A DNA stretch of 64,000 bases from Ambrosia x helenae (GCA_030844895.1 CM061223.1:19031946-19095945), one strand, 5' to 3'; counted from the stretch's first letter, positions 11,856-24,022 are shown. The notes: generated by a model from the letters alone, not told the origin. Program-made: numbers and translations.

Positions 11856-12863
11856 GGTAGCGTTTGGTATGATGGAATGAAAGGGATAATAGAATGGACT
11901 ATTACGAGGTAATGAAAAATAGTGTGTTTGGTTAGTTAAAGGAATGGAATCATTCATTCCACAAGGCATTCCATTCCCTCAAAACCATTTCATCCACCCC
12001 CCATGTTTTTTTTTTCATTCCATTCCTCATTCACCTTTTACTAACAACACCATAACCCACCACCCACCACCATCATCACCACCCACCACCCACCACCCAC
12101 CACCATCATCACCACCCACCACCGCTTCCGCCACCACCACCCACCACCGCCGTCACCACCCACCACCGTCGCCCACCACCGTCGTCACCAATTACCACCG
12201 TCATCGTTGTCACCGCCACTAATCACCGCCACCACCCACCACCGCCGGCATCCAACACCACCCAACGACGCCCACCACCGTCACCCACCCACCGCCGCAT
12301 CCACCACCTGCCACCGTCACCACAATTTCCTTTACCCACCACCACCCATCACCACCACTATTCACCATCGTCACCCACCCACCATCACCTTCATCCACCT
12401 CCACCTCCACCCATCGCCATCGTTTCCACCACCCACCACCGTCGTCGCCACCACCCACCATCGCCGTCGCCACCCACCACCATGCTACCATCACACACCA
12501 CCACCAACCACCACCCACCACCGCCACTACTCACCATCGTCACCCACCCACCATCACGACCGTCCACCTCCACCTTCTACCGCCGCTGCCACCCACCACC
12601 GCCGCTATCGCCACATATCACCACCCACCATCACCATCACCGCCACCGACCATCACCCACCACCCACCACAACAACTCGCCTCCGATTTTATTCCTTCGT
12701 CTTTTCCTGCCTATCTAACAACACAAAGTAATGTTTTGTTTCATTCCCACATGGCAACCAAACAAGACATGGAATGGTAATGATCCATTCCATTACCTTG
12801 TCCATTCCATTACCTCATCCATTCCATTCCCCCTTCATTCCATTACATCGTACCAAACAGACC
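11856..12863. mobile_element. Terminal-inverted-repeat element with CCACC minisatellite
   Basis: The ends are inverted: GGTAGCGTTTGGTATGATGG at 11856 and the complement of GGTCTGTTTGGTACGATG at 12863. A CTATAT duplication flanks it (11850-11855 and 12864-12869). Subterminal repeats of GGAATGGAAT type occur at both ends. There is no transposase, so it is non-autonomous, and its interior is dominated by the CCACC array. Confidence 0.72.
12045..12700. repeat. CCACC/CCACCACCGTC minisatellite
   Basis: About 650 bp of irregular repeats of CCACC, CACCACCC and CCACCGTCGCC units, strongly strand-asymmetric (C-rich on plus, G-rich on minus). Long open frames here (for example 12207-12731) encode only Pro/His/Thr low complexity and are a by-product of the repeat. 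Confidence 0.9.
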
Positions 12864-12993
12864 CTATATTTCCAATTTTCAATATCAATAAAAGAACTTA
12901 ATTGTTGCAATATTATTAAAAAACTGATTTGATTGCATTGACTTGTTCAATCTCGACGATTGAATAGAAATAGGGTATTATGAGTTCGAGCAA

Positions 12994-13073
12994 GCCGCTA
13001 TGGTGAAATCGGTAGACACGCTGCTCTTAGGAAGCAGTGCTAGAGCATCTCGGTTCGAGTCCGAGTGGCGGCA
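12994..13073 (+). tRNA. trnL-UAG: tRNA-Leu(UAG), plastid-type, nuclear copy
   Basis: The acceptor stem GCCGCTA/TGGCGGC, anticodon loop CTTAGGA (anticodon TAG), a leucine-type variable arm and a T arm with GGTTCGAGTCC are all present, followed by discriminator A. The 80-nt sequence is plastid trnL-UAG. It is embedded in nuclear transposon sequence, so it is a transferred copy and probably not used in the plastid. One D-arm base reads C (AAATCGG) where I would expect T, consistent with decay after transfer. Confidence 0.88.
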
Positions 13074-14392
13074 TAAAACCATAAGTTTGATGGAGCATGA
13101 GCATTAAACATCATTGCCAACCCTGCTTTGGTTATGTGTCAATGTTTGCGTCCCGTCCTTCCATTTTGTTCTGGTGTATAAGTACACGAAAGTGATGTTG
13201 TATGCCATTTTGTTGGAAACAAGATGTGACACGATTATTTGTCATTCTCTTATTATTATTACTTGTTTTGGATTGCTTATTTTACAAGTTCATAAATTCA
13301 ATTATCCTATTTTCAGGATGTCCCCGTTTTTTATTATCACTTAAGCAAATTTTAATATTTTAAGGCATAACAGATTAAAGATATATACCAAAACTGACTT
13401 GCAGGATCTATCTTATATCAAATAAAAAATATGTTTTTTTTTTAAACATTAAAAACCTTTTTCTATAACACATGTAAGGGTTATTACATATCATATCATA
13501 AAAGGTTTGCATCATATGTTTTTTTTGGACGGGGCACAATACGAATCAATTAAAATGGGTCATCAAAAAATGACGATAAAATAATATAGTTCATTAACAC
13601 TGTGTTCCCGAGTTTCATTAAAGGATGGAAGAGAAAGGATCTCCCTCCTCTTCCCTTCTCTCCAATTCCTTCCAAATAATTGGAAAGATTGAAAATCACA
13701 CTAAAATCCTCTTTATTATCCCCCTCTTTCCCTCCTACAAAAAACTCTGGAACACATTTTTTCCCCACTTCCTTCCCAATCCTTTCTCTTCTATCCTTTA
13801 ATGAAACTCTAGAACAGAGTGTAAATATTTGAATATAATAGTGACATACCTCGATAACAATTATCCTCTACGTGTTTAAGACTTAAGAGGGTAAATTTAT
13901 TAATTAACATACACAATACAACTACACAAACAAAACATAAATCACATTGTTTAACTTTATTCGAAGACATCATCAAATGATCAATTCATCAACGAATCAA
14001 CAATCCTCGAAGCACTATGTCACAATTTATAATCTGTATATATATGTAAATTAGCAAATATGTAGTATTAATATCATAATATCATATTATCAACTATGAA
14101 GTATCATCAACACATTAATGATAAAAAATAACTTTAAAAAAAAAAGTAATTCAGAATACCATATTTTAATATCAACAGAAATCATTAATCATACCAACAC
14201 AAATCAATTAATCATACACTATGCAACCAAATTCTAAACATCATACACAAAGTTATAGAGGGCAAATATATAATGTAGGCTTCAAACTCTCATTTAAATA
14301 AGAAAATAATAATTAAAATTTTAGATCTTTTTGTATTGACACTAAATCCACTTGCAAGGTTATCATAAATAGATGAACAGAACACCTTCCCA
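13074..14392. other. Intergenic region downstream of the S40-like gene
   Basis: AT-rich sequence with no convincing gene, apart from the MITE at 13598-13821. 13830-14392 should include the 3' UTR of the minus-strand S40-like gene. Confidence 0.5.
13598..13821. mobile_element. Small MITE with about 45-bp inverted ends
   Basis: The left end CACTGTGTTCCCGAG..., continuing with TTTCATTAAAGGATGGAAG, matches the reverse complement of the right end (CACTCTGTTCTAGAG..., TTTCATTAAAGGATAGAAG). TAA flanks both sides (13595-13597, 13822-13824). At 224 bp it has no coding capacity. The 3-bp TAA duplication would fit a PIF/Harbinger-type MITE, which is an inference. Confidence 0.75.
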
Positions 14393-14758
14393 TCAACTTT
14401 CAAAATAACCCATGAGCCTAAAGATCATGTCCCTCACTTGAATCAGTTCCCTTCCTTTTGAAGTCTTTCCACATCCTGTACAAACTGAATGTGTAACTTT
14501 TCTTGCAACTCTTCGCGCCAATATTACATGCGGTGGCACTATTCTCTCATATTCATAATCATCTTCAAATAAATCCGACTCTACATATTCAACACAATAT
14601 ATACCTTTTGGAATACTGATTGGGGTCGAATGCCTTTTTGTTTTCTTCTTGCTTTTCGTCTTTAACTTGTAATGTTGCCATTCGGTGTGATTTTCTTGAG
14701 TGTTTGGTGCTTCAAACTCCCCAAAAGTAACTTCAGATTCGTTATATTCTTCACCCAT
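14393..14758 (-). CDS. S40/DUF584 senescence-regulator-like protein
   Basis: A 121-residue single-exon ORF starting MGEEYNESEV. The C-terminal half carries the hallmark of plant S40/DUF584 proteins: VPPHVILARR, then GKTSKGRELIQVRDMIFR and a final MGYFES. The middle is lysine-rich (KTKSKKKTKR), compatible with the nuclear location reported for S40 proteins. An upstream in-frame ATG at 14848 would add 30 residues without S40 character, so I prefer 14758. S40 genes are typically short, intronless and linked to senescence or stress; the exact role here is unknown. A Copia element begins 239 bp upstream of the start codon and may have replaced the distal promoter. Confidence 0.8.
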   Translation of the reverse strand: MGEEYNESEVTFGEFEAPNTQENHTEWQHYKLKTKSKKKTKRHSTPISIPKGIYCVEYVESDLFEDDYEYERIVPPHVILARRVARKVTHSVCTGCGKTSKGRELIQVRDMIFRLMGYFES

Positions 14759-14997
14759 TATAATGTTTTCGAAGAAGAAATGATGGCAAAGGAATGGAAT
14801 TTGTATACATTGGGAGACTTGAGGAATGTGATTGATGTGTGAAAGCAACGAAATTGAATCGTAGAAGGCACATCATATATCGACATTATGTGTAGAAACA
14901 TCATGTGCAAGATTGTTATTGTTTTCTTATACTCATAAAAGTCTTTTGCCTTTAATATAATAATATATAGCTTTTATACTAAACACTTTGTCAAATC

Positions 14998-15609
14998 TGT
15001 TGGTTTTATTGAACCGAAACCGTAGAAGAAATCAAAATTCACTTGGATTATACTACGAGTCGTGTAATCACTATCAGAACAAACTATTTGATCGGTACAA
15101 TCAAATGTTTGAACGGATTAAACGTAGTATATACACAAGAATCGGATTTAGTTCTTTGAGTATTATTGCACCGATAATCAAAACGTGAATAGGTTTTTGT
15201 GTGTATGGAAAATCCTCCAAAATTCCAGAGAACTGTCTCTCAAGAAATTATCCTTGGTTTTCTGTAAAATGAATTCAAAAATAAATTCCTCCAAAGTACG
15301 AGTAGTTATTTGGAAGATATGTCCCATGAAACCGACATACACCTTTCTTATTATTGAAATTGGATCACCCTCCATATATCATAATGGATCCTATCAAATA
15401 TACGATTTGGTACATTAAATTAAATAGATTTAATTAGCCCAACAGTCCATAGCATTCGGCCCAATATCCAATGACACACACAACCTCATTAGTAACAACT
15501 GAGTCCGCACTCCTGCATCTCCTAACTCGGTTAATTTCTAATAAGATTAACCTATTCAACAAGTCAATCCAATATCACTATCATGTCGATAACACTAAAA
15601 TTACCAACA
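14998..15609 (-). repeat. Copia 3' LTR (left copy)
   Basis: 612 bp, TGTTGG to CCAACA. It is the 3' LTR in element orientation because the polypurine tract lies just inside it (15610-15626). Confidence 0.9.
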
Positions 15610-16687
15610 ATCCTCCCCCATTTTAGTGATATCCATGATTAACTCAACTTAATTCTCAAAGAAGCTCAAACTTATGCATAAATGGAAATGTCCTGAGGAT
15701 TGAATTTCCATCTTAGTAAATTACACGATCCAAATATTCGAATATCGGGGTGTCTCAATGGATTGAACCCTTGCTATCCATTTGAATACTTGAAGGTAAA
15801 ATACACATAAGTTTATAAATCCATTTGTTCTTACCTGACACTATATTTTACTAGCCAGTGTCCAATCCTTCAAAGAGTATATCAAAGCCAAGTCCAAGCT
15901 TCTTGAAGCGGCTAAACTTCATACTCTTATAGGTAGTCTCTCTATTCTTGCACCTGCAAATGCAAAGGACTATTAAGAAGTTATACTTCAGCCTACTTTA
16001 TCTTGCAGTCTGAACACAAACTTTGGGATGATTCTTATCATGTGTTCCAATATCTCTATGACAAGCTTTCCACATTGAATTCTGCATCTAACGTTGTATT
16101 AGATGGGAATTGGGTATCTTGACATAGGATATTAATGTATGGACTTTAAACTCATCCCTATGCTGATTTATTCACGAGATCTCTTCCTAACTCTTTAGTT
16201 AGATAATCAGCCAAATTAAACTCAGATTTTAAAAAATTCAACAAATATCACATCATGCATGATGAGCTCATGAATCATGCTATGTATAACACATAATTGT
16301 CTAGACTTTCCATTATACACCTGACTATAATCTTTAGTCAGCACTATCATACCTGATAGATATTAGTGATATCGGTTTAGACCACAATGGAATTTCATAA
16401 TACAAGTTAGTTAGCCACTCAGCTTCTTTACCAGCTGTTGCAAACGCTACAAACTCGAATTCCATTGTCAAATGATGCAAGTTCGTTTCTTAAATGCCTA
16501 AGAAAAGAAACCTCCCCCAAGACAGCATACAAATCTAATTACTTATACAACTTGCATAAGAATACCCTTCTAACTGAAGGAAAACCTGAAAATTATTAAC
16601 CATAGATCTTGGTTTTTTTTTTCAAGTATAAAAACCATCTATTCGCAGCTTGCCAATGATGTATGCTTGGATTACTAGTATATCTAC

Positions 16688-16984
16688 TTAGTTCTGAAGA
16701 ACATAGGCTATATCAAACCTTGTGCTAATCATAGCATACTTCAAACATTCTATTGCCTTAGAACATTCCAGCTGAGAAATAGGATCCCTTTTATTAGGCA
16801 TAAGCTTAATATAAGGTTCTATGGGAGTTCCAATATGTGAACAATTCTGGAAATTAAATTTCTTTAACATCTTCTTAATGTAATGAAGTTGGAAGATTGA
16901 AGGGTCGTTGTTCTCACATATGATTCTAATACTAAGAATCAGTTCTGCCTCCCCCATGTCCTTGTTGGCAAATTTAGATGACAA
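16688..16984 (-). pseudogene. Copia reverse transcriptase C-terminal fragment
   Basis: Encodes LGEAELILSIRI-like sequence (here MGEAELILSIRI), YIKKMLKKFNFQNC, GTPIEP and a FDIAYVLQN end, all typical of Copia RT downstream of the catalytic motif. Further upstream in element sense, near 17030, the usual YVDD region is degraded to CVGDM. Other blocks of the interior (15630-19800) are too decayed to delimit. Confidence 0.75.
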
Positions 16985-19813
16985 AAATTTCTTGGATCTT
17001 GATTAGTACTAAAATCAACATGTCACCCACACATAGACAATTATGAATCCTCAACCTGAAGAGTCAAATTTGCTATACACTTGTCATCTTGGTTAAGAAC
17101 CAAACCCATTGACAATACAACACCATCAAATTTTGATGTCACTATTTAAGAAAAGACTTAGCTTTTCTTACTATAGTACCTTCTCTAGGATTCGGTACTA
17201 ATAAAAGGTACATCTTTGATTTTACTCAAGTTATCATCGTAGGCCTTATTGATTCTAGAATCTTTTAAAGTAGCCATATCCTTTAGTCTAGGTACCAAGG
17301 TAAACCTATACTCTTTATCAAAATCAACACTCTTGAATTAATTACAGAGTGAACGGATACATAATCATTTGGTTCTATGATATAGAACCTGTAAACAAAA
17401 GAATGTTTAAACTTACCCAATAATTATGCAATTTATGCTTCTTTCACATATGGTTCTCATTTTTAGGTTCAATAAGCCTCATAACAGGTCTACATTCCCA
17501 AACCCTATGTTAACTCAAATCCGGTGTCTTTTGTACCAAATTTCATACGAGGTTACCTTAGTCCTTTTATTAAATACTCTATTCAATTAATAACATTGCC
17601 AAAATCCTTGCTTAGACATGAATATGACAACATGGTGTCAAACATTTCCTTCACATTGCCACCCCACTCTTAAACAGTTTAAATTTTAATTAAGACTTTA
17701 TCTTATGCAATATACAAAGCAAAATTTAGAGGCATCAACAATAAAAGTAAAACAAACTTTTATTCCCATAGACAATTTAAAAAAAAATCACATTAACCAC
17801 TATAAATTAGTTCCAATAGATTCGATTCTCTTTTAGTGATCTTAAAAGATGTAAGCTACTTTAAAGATTAACCACAATCTTTAATCTTTTATAGTGAACA
17901 TATTAGAAAATTTGTAATATGTTAGATAAAATAACAAGTTCAATACACTAGCTCATTTGAAACTCTTACAATTCCAAATGAATATAACATAACATATATA
18001 TGATAGACATCAAAACGATATGGTTAAAATCTCCTTGAACAAAAGTATCCTTCAAATTTTATTCGAAAGCGTTCCCACCATCTTCTACATATATGACAAG
18101 TGTTTCGTCCAAAAAGATCCTCAAAAGAGGTTTTAAATTTACAGTTTATCAAAACAACCATCCTTATAGTTTACAATTGCATCATTCTTAGTTTGTGGTG
18201 ATGTATCATATATGGTTTTATTCCAAACCAAAACAACGATTCCAACAATATCTATAATTCAACTAGGAATCGCTAACCACAAATCTAGAATGTAATATAT
18301 TTTCTATTAATCATAAACTCTAGAGATATTAGGAGATGAAACCTGGAATTTGTGTGAATCCTCTTTGCTTCATAATTTCCCAGCAAAAGTGAAACTTGTG
18401 GTCCCTTTCTCGAATAAAATGTCAAAACCCGAGAAGAAAGACTACTAACAATATATTGTCATTTCTTTCTTTTGTCTATGTATAGTATCAAAGAACAACT
18501 AATTGATTATTTATTTTCTACAAAGAATAAAATTTATTCTTGTTTGACTTTCCAAGTCAACACCAAAGAAACAAAATTGTTTCATTTCCTTTTTATCGTC
18601 AAAACAACAAACAAAATAGCATTGTTTATTTTCCACTCGTTTGATCGAGTTATAATATCAAGAAACACATTTTTGTTTGGTTTTCCTATGGCCACGTGAA
18701 TATGGGGTGGGTAAAGCAACCCAATATTAAATGCAAGAAGAAAATATCACTAGAAACCTGGCCAGAATATAAACGAACCAAACCTTAATGCTTTCTGAAA
18801 ATTACAAAAATTTGTCCGAAGACCCTTGTCTAGGAAAAACGTTGTGCACATCTGGTGATCAGAATATAGATTGAGAGGGGCGGAGACAATCGGACCAAAA
18901 AACAAACAGGATGTTTCTTGATCGACATTGCTTTCTCGATCGGAGTTCTTGATCAAAACCGAAACCATTGTGTCGAACCATAATCAACAACAAAATTTTG
19001 TTGATTCAACCGAAAACAGTTGTACCCGTATGCGATTCTATGTCGGTCGCTACTGCACACCCAACAACACGATGTTGTTCCTGCGTTTTCTAGTCCCTGG
19101 TTTCGATCCATGTTATCCAAACAAAACCCAATCCCTGTTTCGAATTTGTTTTCTAAATCAATAAACTGAACCCGTAAACCAAATCGAAAGCCCACATCAA
19201 TAACCCAAATCCGTTATCCATATCGCCCAAAATATAATAGATTCGGACAGAACCCGTGAAACAAAACGAAACAATTGAAAACACAAATCCTCGATTATCC
19301 TAGAAGATTTGAACCAAACTTTAATTCAGAAACCAATTATACCAAACCGATTTTACTACAAACAAATCGATTAGACCAATAGAACAGAACCGAAAATTTG
19401 AAATCCTCAAAATTTGCAATTCGAATCGAACAGTATATAAACAAACCGTAGACCCGTCTCAAATCAAACCATGATCAGTTAATAATCAAAAAGGATGGAT
19501 TCATTTGCAAAAGCCCAAACGGACAAACACAACAAATCGAACAACAATAATAAAATAGTTTAATTTCTGTTGTAACAGATTTGTTCGAACCCAATAATTC
19601 GAAATTGTATTCAGAAATTCAAGATTGGATGTTGTAATGGATCATACAACATGTAGCGTTAATCAAACACAAACCCGCAAATAAATTGTGATTTCAAATC
19701 CGATTTCTGAGTAAACTTGATTTCAACAAACCAAAATCACAACAGTTCCTTCTTTTCGTTTGAATCCAAATCTGGAACGACTTCCATATCAACAAAAAAA
19801 ATAGTTTGTTCTT

Positions 19814-20425
19814 TGTTGGTTTTATTGAACCGAAACCGTAGAAGAAATCAAAATTCACTTGGATTATACTACGAGTCGTGTAATCACTATCAGAACAAAC
19901 TATTTGATCGGTACAATCAAATGTTTGAACGGATTAAACGTAGTATATACACAAGAATCGGATTTAGTTCTTTGAGTATTATTGCACCGATAATCAAAAC
20001 GTGAATAGGTTTTTGTGTGTATGGAAAATCCTCCAAAATTCCAGAGAACTGTCTCTCAAGAAATTATCCTTGGTTTTCTGTAAAATGAATTCAAAAATAA
20101 ATTCCTCCAAAGTACGAGTAGTTATTTGGAAGATATGTCCCATGAAACCGACATACACCTTTCTTATTATTGAAATTGGATCACCCTCCATATATCATAA
20201 TGGATCCTATCAAATATACGATTTGGTACATTAAATTAAATAGATTTAATTAGCCCAACAGTCCATAGCATTCGGCCCAATATCCAATGACACACACAAC
20301 CTCATTAGTAACAACTGAGTCCGCACTCCTGCATCTCCTAACTCGGTTAATTTCTAATAAGATTAACCTATTCAACAAGTCAATCCAATATCACTATCAT
20401 GTCGATAACACTAAAATTACCAACA
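19814..20425 (-). repeat. Copia 5' LTR (right copy)
   Basis: 612 bp, identical by eye to 14998-15609. The sequence just inside (19795-19813) does not show the usual initiator-Met tRNA primer site; the primer used is unknown. Confidence 0.9.
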
Positions 20426-20430
20426 AAATC

Positions 20431-22150
20431 ATGGTGGAGTTGGGTCAAGTTGGCAAATCTTTTAATGTTAAGATGAGTGGGGAAGCTTGACCCGAAGGTT
20501 CAGGGTCGGAAGTCACTAGTTTCGGGGGGTCGAAACCCTATATTACCAAAATTTTCTATACGAATACTATATAATCGAAACTTCTGCGCGAAAATTCGGG
20601 GGGTCGGCCGCCCCCGCCCGCCCCAACTAAGTTGCGCCACTGGTTAAGATGTTGCTCCCCTTAATGGTTATCACAGTTCTTAATCAACCGAGAGTTCACA
20701 TAAGAAGAAAATATCACGAAGAAGAAAAAAGATAACAAATTTTAACCACTAGGAATCTTCTATTCAATAATTGTATTTAAATGTTAAATAAATTTTTAAT
20801 TTTATGGTCACTAAACTAGTTAAATAAATAAAATTCATAATTCATTTTTAAAATATATATTCTTTCAAAGAAAACCTAATTTAAAGTGATAGATAATTTC
20901 AATATATGTAAGATATACGTAGTGAAGGGATATCGGCCCAAAACTACAATGAAAGTAGCATGGGCCCATACCCAGAAAGCAAGCCTAAAAGCGTAAGCTC
21001 ACACGGATAACATACTCAACACCGCGGATGTAAGATCGGTGGGTACGCCCAGGCGACATTCACCCGACTGGCTGACCACATGACGGAAGGAGCATTTATC
21101 CATGACAACACCCGCCAGGTGTTGTCTGCTAGAGTAACGTGGGACATGTGGCAGATCCCGATATGAACGTACGGACCAGTACGAACCAATCATTTCATCG
21201 AAACGTGTGGCAAAGAACATGATACACGACCCACCAATCACGGAGTTACATGTGCCCACGTAGCCGCCACAGGAGACAAGGAGTACACCTTCTACACGAA
21301 TCACCCAATCAGAATACATGGGACCACCTCAGCAAGGACCTCCACTAACATGTACATGCAGAGGGAACAATAGTACATTTGGCAGCCAATCACGTTGGGC
21401 CAGGCCTGCAGCCAACAGGCGGATGCCACGTAGGACCGATGGTACGATTTCTCTCTATGCTCTATATAATATAACATATTATATTATATTGGGCTAATCT
21501 TGGGCCGGTGTGGAGGCAAACCCTTAACGGGGCCTCGGCCCGATTGGGTAAGTTAAGGGTGAATGTTGAGGCCCGTGTGAAACCTATTTAAGGAGCACTT
21601 CACCTCATTCAATAGGCCATTCAGAAAATCCCTGAAGAACACACATAAGGCCGATAACGTTTTTGTGTCTGCTAAGTATAATCTCTCGAGATTCGAGGCG
21701 GTCGCCCCACATCGGTTTGTTGTGTTTGTTTTAGGTTCACCGTTCTTACATCTTCTAAGGCCGTCCATCTAGCGAAGGATTAAGCTTGCTGAGACTAGAT
21801 TTAACCCCCAAACTACAAGGTTAGACCATTGTTTCTTCACGTAGGATGGATTTTTATCTGTGTAGGATAAACGTATAATAATCTTGATATGTGTAGGATA
21901 AACATATGATAATTTTGATATATGTAGGATGGATTTGATATGTGTAGGACAAATTTTGATAATGTGTATAATAAAGTGTTAGTAACTAATTAGTTAGAGA
22001 GATAGTAATTAATGTAAAAAAAGTTAAAATATTTTATGTTTTACCATTGTGTTATTTCTTACCATTGTGTCGTTTCTCATTTTGTCAATCACGATGGTCG
22101 CGGAACGTTGCTTGTGATGATCATGGCCAGGCCATCACGAACCGCTAGCC
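20431..22150. other. Unclassified repeat-rich spacer with an LTR-like block
   Basis: 20929-21830 looks like a promoter-bearing repeat, possibly an old LTR: it is GC-rich, contains many CACGTG/CCACGT-like words, a CTATTTAAGG TATA-type box near 21586 and a CACCTCATTCAATAGG leader. Clear TG...CA ends and a target duplication were not found. Open frames here (20999-21319, 21553-21768) match no family I recognise. Confidence 0.35.
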
Positions 22151-22811
22151 TTATACAATTATATATGTATTATTAGAAAGTGAGGTGAATAGTGCCATCA
22201 CCCCTCTCATTGGTTGAGAGGGGTGGTGTACTATATTTATTTTTTTACAACTTTATTAAGCAATAAATAAATATGGTTTCAAAGATAAAACATAAAGTGT
22301 GTTGGTGATGGAGTGGTTTGTGGTGAGCTTTGATTGTGAGAGGTCCCAAAGTTGAACATTGGGGAGGCCTTTATTTATTTTATTTTTTTTACAACTTTGT
22401 TAAACAATAAACACTTATGTTTCATTTCAAAACATAAGTGTGTTGGTGGTAGAGTGGTTTGTGGTGAGCTTTGGTTGTTCAAGGTCCCACGGTCAAACCT
22501 TGGGGGAGGCTTTATTTATTTATTTATTTATTTTTTACAACTTTGTTAAACAATAAACACTTATGGTTTCTACTTTGTTTATTTTTTCATTTTAACAAGT
22601 GTTTTTTTGTTTTTTAAATATTAAATCAAAGTCAGTGACAAAAAAAAACATAATTATTATTTTTAAATGAGTATAGGTAGGTCGGGGCTATAACGAAAGA
22701 GCAAAGAAAGTGGTCAAAATTGTGTTTTGTGATGCTATGTTGTACCTAAACAATACGGTGACCGTCAATGCCCGGAAACGCGCAACGAAGCGCGCGCAGG
22801 GATCTATCTAG
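22151..22811 (+). mobile_element. Small Helitron-like element
   Basis: It ends with a GC-rich hairpin region (22769-22800) and CTAG at 22808-22811 followed by T. The proposed start TTATACAATTATATATG at 22151 resembles the start of the next element at 22857, and both continue to GAATAGTG. The 5' end lacks the canonical TC, so that boundary is tentative. The interior is a tandem repeat with tRNA-like modules. Confidence 0.5.
22230..22570 (+). repeat. Tandem pair of 160-bp units with tRNA-like cores
   Basis: Two direct copies share TTTTTACAACTTTRTTAA, a GTGTGTTGGTG-GAGTGGTTTGTGG segment and AAGGTCCCA...TTGGGGGAGGC. The core resembles a tRNA with A-box (GGTAGAGTGGTT) and a weakened B-box (GGTCAAACCTT). 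A short inverted repeat CACTTATGTTT/AAACATAAGTG separates the units. Confidence 0.7.
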
Positions 22812-22983
22812 TTCATAATTATTAGTGTCCGTAAAGATAAAGGGCAGTTACTAAAATTATACTATATTAATATGTGAAGCTAATGAATAGTGATTCTGAT
22901 TTAGGCCTTTTTTGTTTTTTTTTTTTTTTGAACTCTGTATGTAAATAAGTATTATTAAGCAGAAATGATTAGCATCTTATATC

Positions 22984-23036
22984 AGTAGTGGAGTGGTTGT
23001 GGACAGCGTTTGGAAAGCAAGGGAGCCGGGTTCGAA
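22984..23036 (+). other. tRNA-like A-box/B-box module
   Basis: AGTGGAGTGGTTGTGG (A-box-like) is followed by CGGGTTCGAAACC (B-box). It is closely related in layout to the modules in the tandem pair at 22230-22570. Confidence 0.5.
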
Positions 23037-23099
23037 ACCTGTTGTGCGCGTGTTTTTATTTTTTTAGTTGAAGTAGTTATGTGAGTGGCAACTTTATAA

Positions 23100-24022
23100 T
23101 TTTGTGGATTTTTAGAGGTATTTCTGTCATTGAGTATACTCAGCTCTTCTGATGATGCCACGTTTTTTTTATCAACATGCCACCTGTTGTACTCTTATAC
23201 TTCTACCACTTCCACATTCTTCTATACAGGTAGAGAAAGAGTCAAAGAGAGAGCAACAGAAAGATGAGAAGAGGAGAGAGAGATACAGAGATTGTAGAAA
23301 GAGAGAGACGCAGGTAGGATTCCGGTCACTAGCGGAAGTGAGAAGAGAGAGAGAACTGACGTAGGAGAGAGATACAGAGATGGCGTTTGGAAGACGGATT
23401 AGTCACCACCGCCGGTGCCGTCGCCAATAGCTCCGGCCTCCACCACCGTCGTCATCACTACAGACGACATACACTCTTTAGAGATTGAAAGTAAAAGAGT
23501 GATCGAAAAAGTTAACCCGTGAAGCTTTGCTCAAAACCCTAAACCCTTTTATCATCATCTGCAATCGACTTGTAAGTTGTAACCATTATCAAGGTACTAA
23601 TTAGGTCTTCCTCTTAAAACTTTTAGCTGCATATAGTGATGGATTTTTAATCAATCCCTTGTCCGTGTAATGCTTAATTCAAAGTCACCCAATAACACAT
23701 TTGTAATGAATTCACCACTGTAGGTTATCTGTTCATGTATCATCTGTTTGGTATATATATTAATATTATCAGTATATTAAGACTTAGAATTAAATAATTA
23801 GATCATTAAGACTAGGGATAGATAGATAGGCAGCCATACCTTTCTAGGATAGGCAGCCAGTTTTACTAATTAGTTCAAGTTCTTGCCTGCTTCTCCATAT
23901 CATATCATATCAGATTAGTTTAACCGTAACTGTCCGTATATAATAAGTCGCCACATTTTTATCGAAGGTTGCGTTTTATCTGATCGCGTTGGTTAGTAGG
24001 GTATAGGTGGCGATTGTTTAGG
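23100..24022 (+). other. Leader-like region, possibly captured 5' UTR
   Basis: 23225-23370 is a GAGAGA-rich tract typical of plant 5' UTRs. It is followed by a short ORF from ATG at 23380 that stops after about 16 codons, and by an AAACCCTAAACCC word at 23535. TTGTAAGTTG near 23575 would serve as a splice donor. No convincing protein is encoded. It may be the 5' end of the captured gene whose exon lies at 41227. Confidence 0.35.

Larger units (their letters stand above)
11552..13073. other. Nuclear insertion of plastid DNA (rpl32-trnL spacer plus trnL-UAG)
   Basis: The right end is a plastid trnL-UAG sequence. Positions 12864-12993 and about 11552-11855 are AT-rich sequence in the style of the plastid rpl32-trnL spacer. 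The 11856-12863 transposon interrupts it. Downstream of 13073 the sequence does not resemble ccsA, so the plastid segment ends close to the tRNA. The identity of the spacer part and the left boundary are inferred; only the tRNA is recognised firmly. Confidence 0.65.
14998..20425 (-). mobile_element. Ty1/Copia element with identical LTRs, defective interior
   Basis: 612-bp LTRs (14998-15609 and 19814-20425), bounded TGTTGG...CCAACA, are flanked by the 5-bp duplication AAATC (14993-14997, 20426-20430). Reading both copies I see no difference. A purine-rich PPT (complement of TCCTCCCCCATTTTA) abuts the left LTR, so the element runs on the minus strand. The interior keeps only pieces of a Copia polyprotein. 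Identical LTRs indicate recent insertion, yet the coding region is ruined, so it was probably mobilised in trans. Confidence 0.9.

Noticed and set aside
12207..12731. Long open frames (up to 174 codons) through the CCACC region
   Set aside because: They encode only Pro/His/Thr low complexity, occur in several frames and both strands, and are explained by the minisatellite.
20999..21319. 106-codon minus-strand frame
   Set aside because: It lies in an LTR-like promoter-rich repeat and matches no family.
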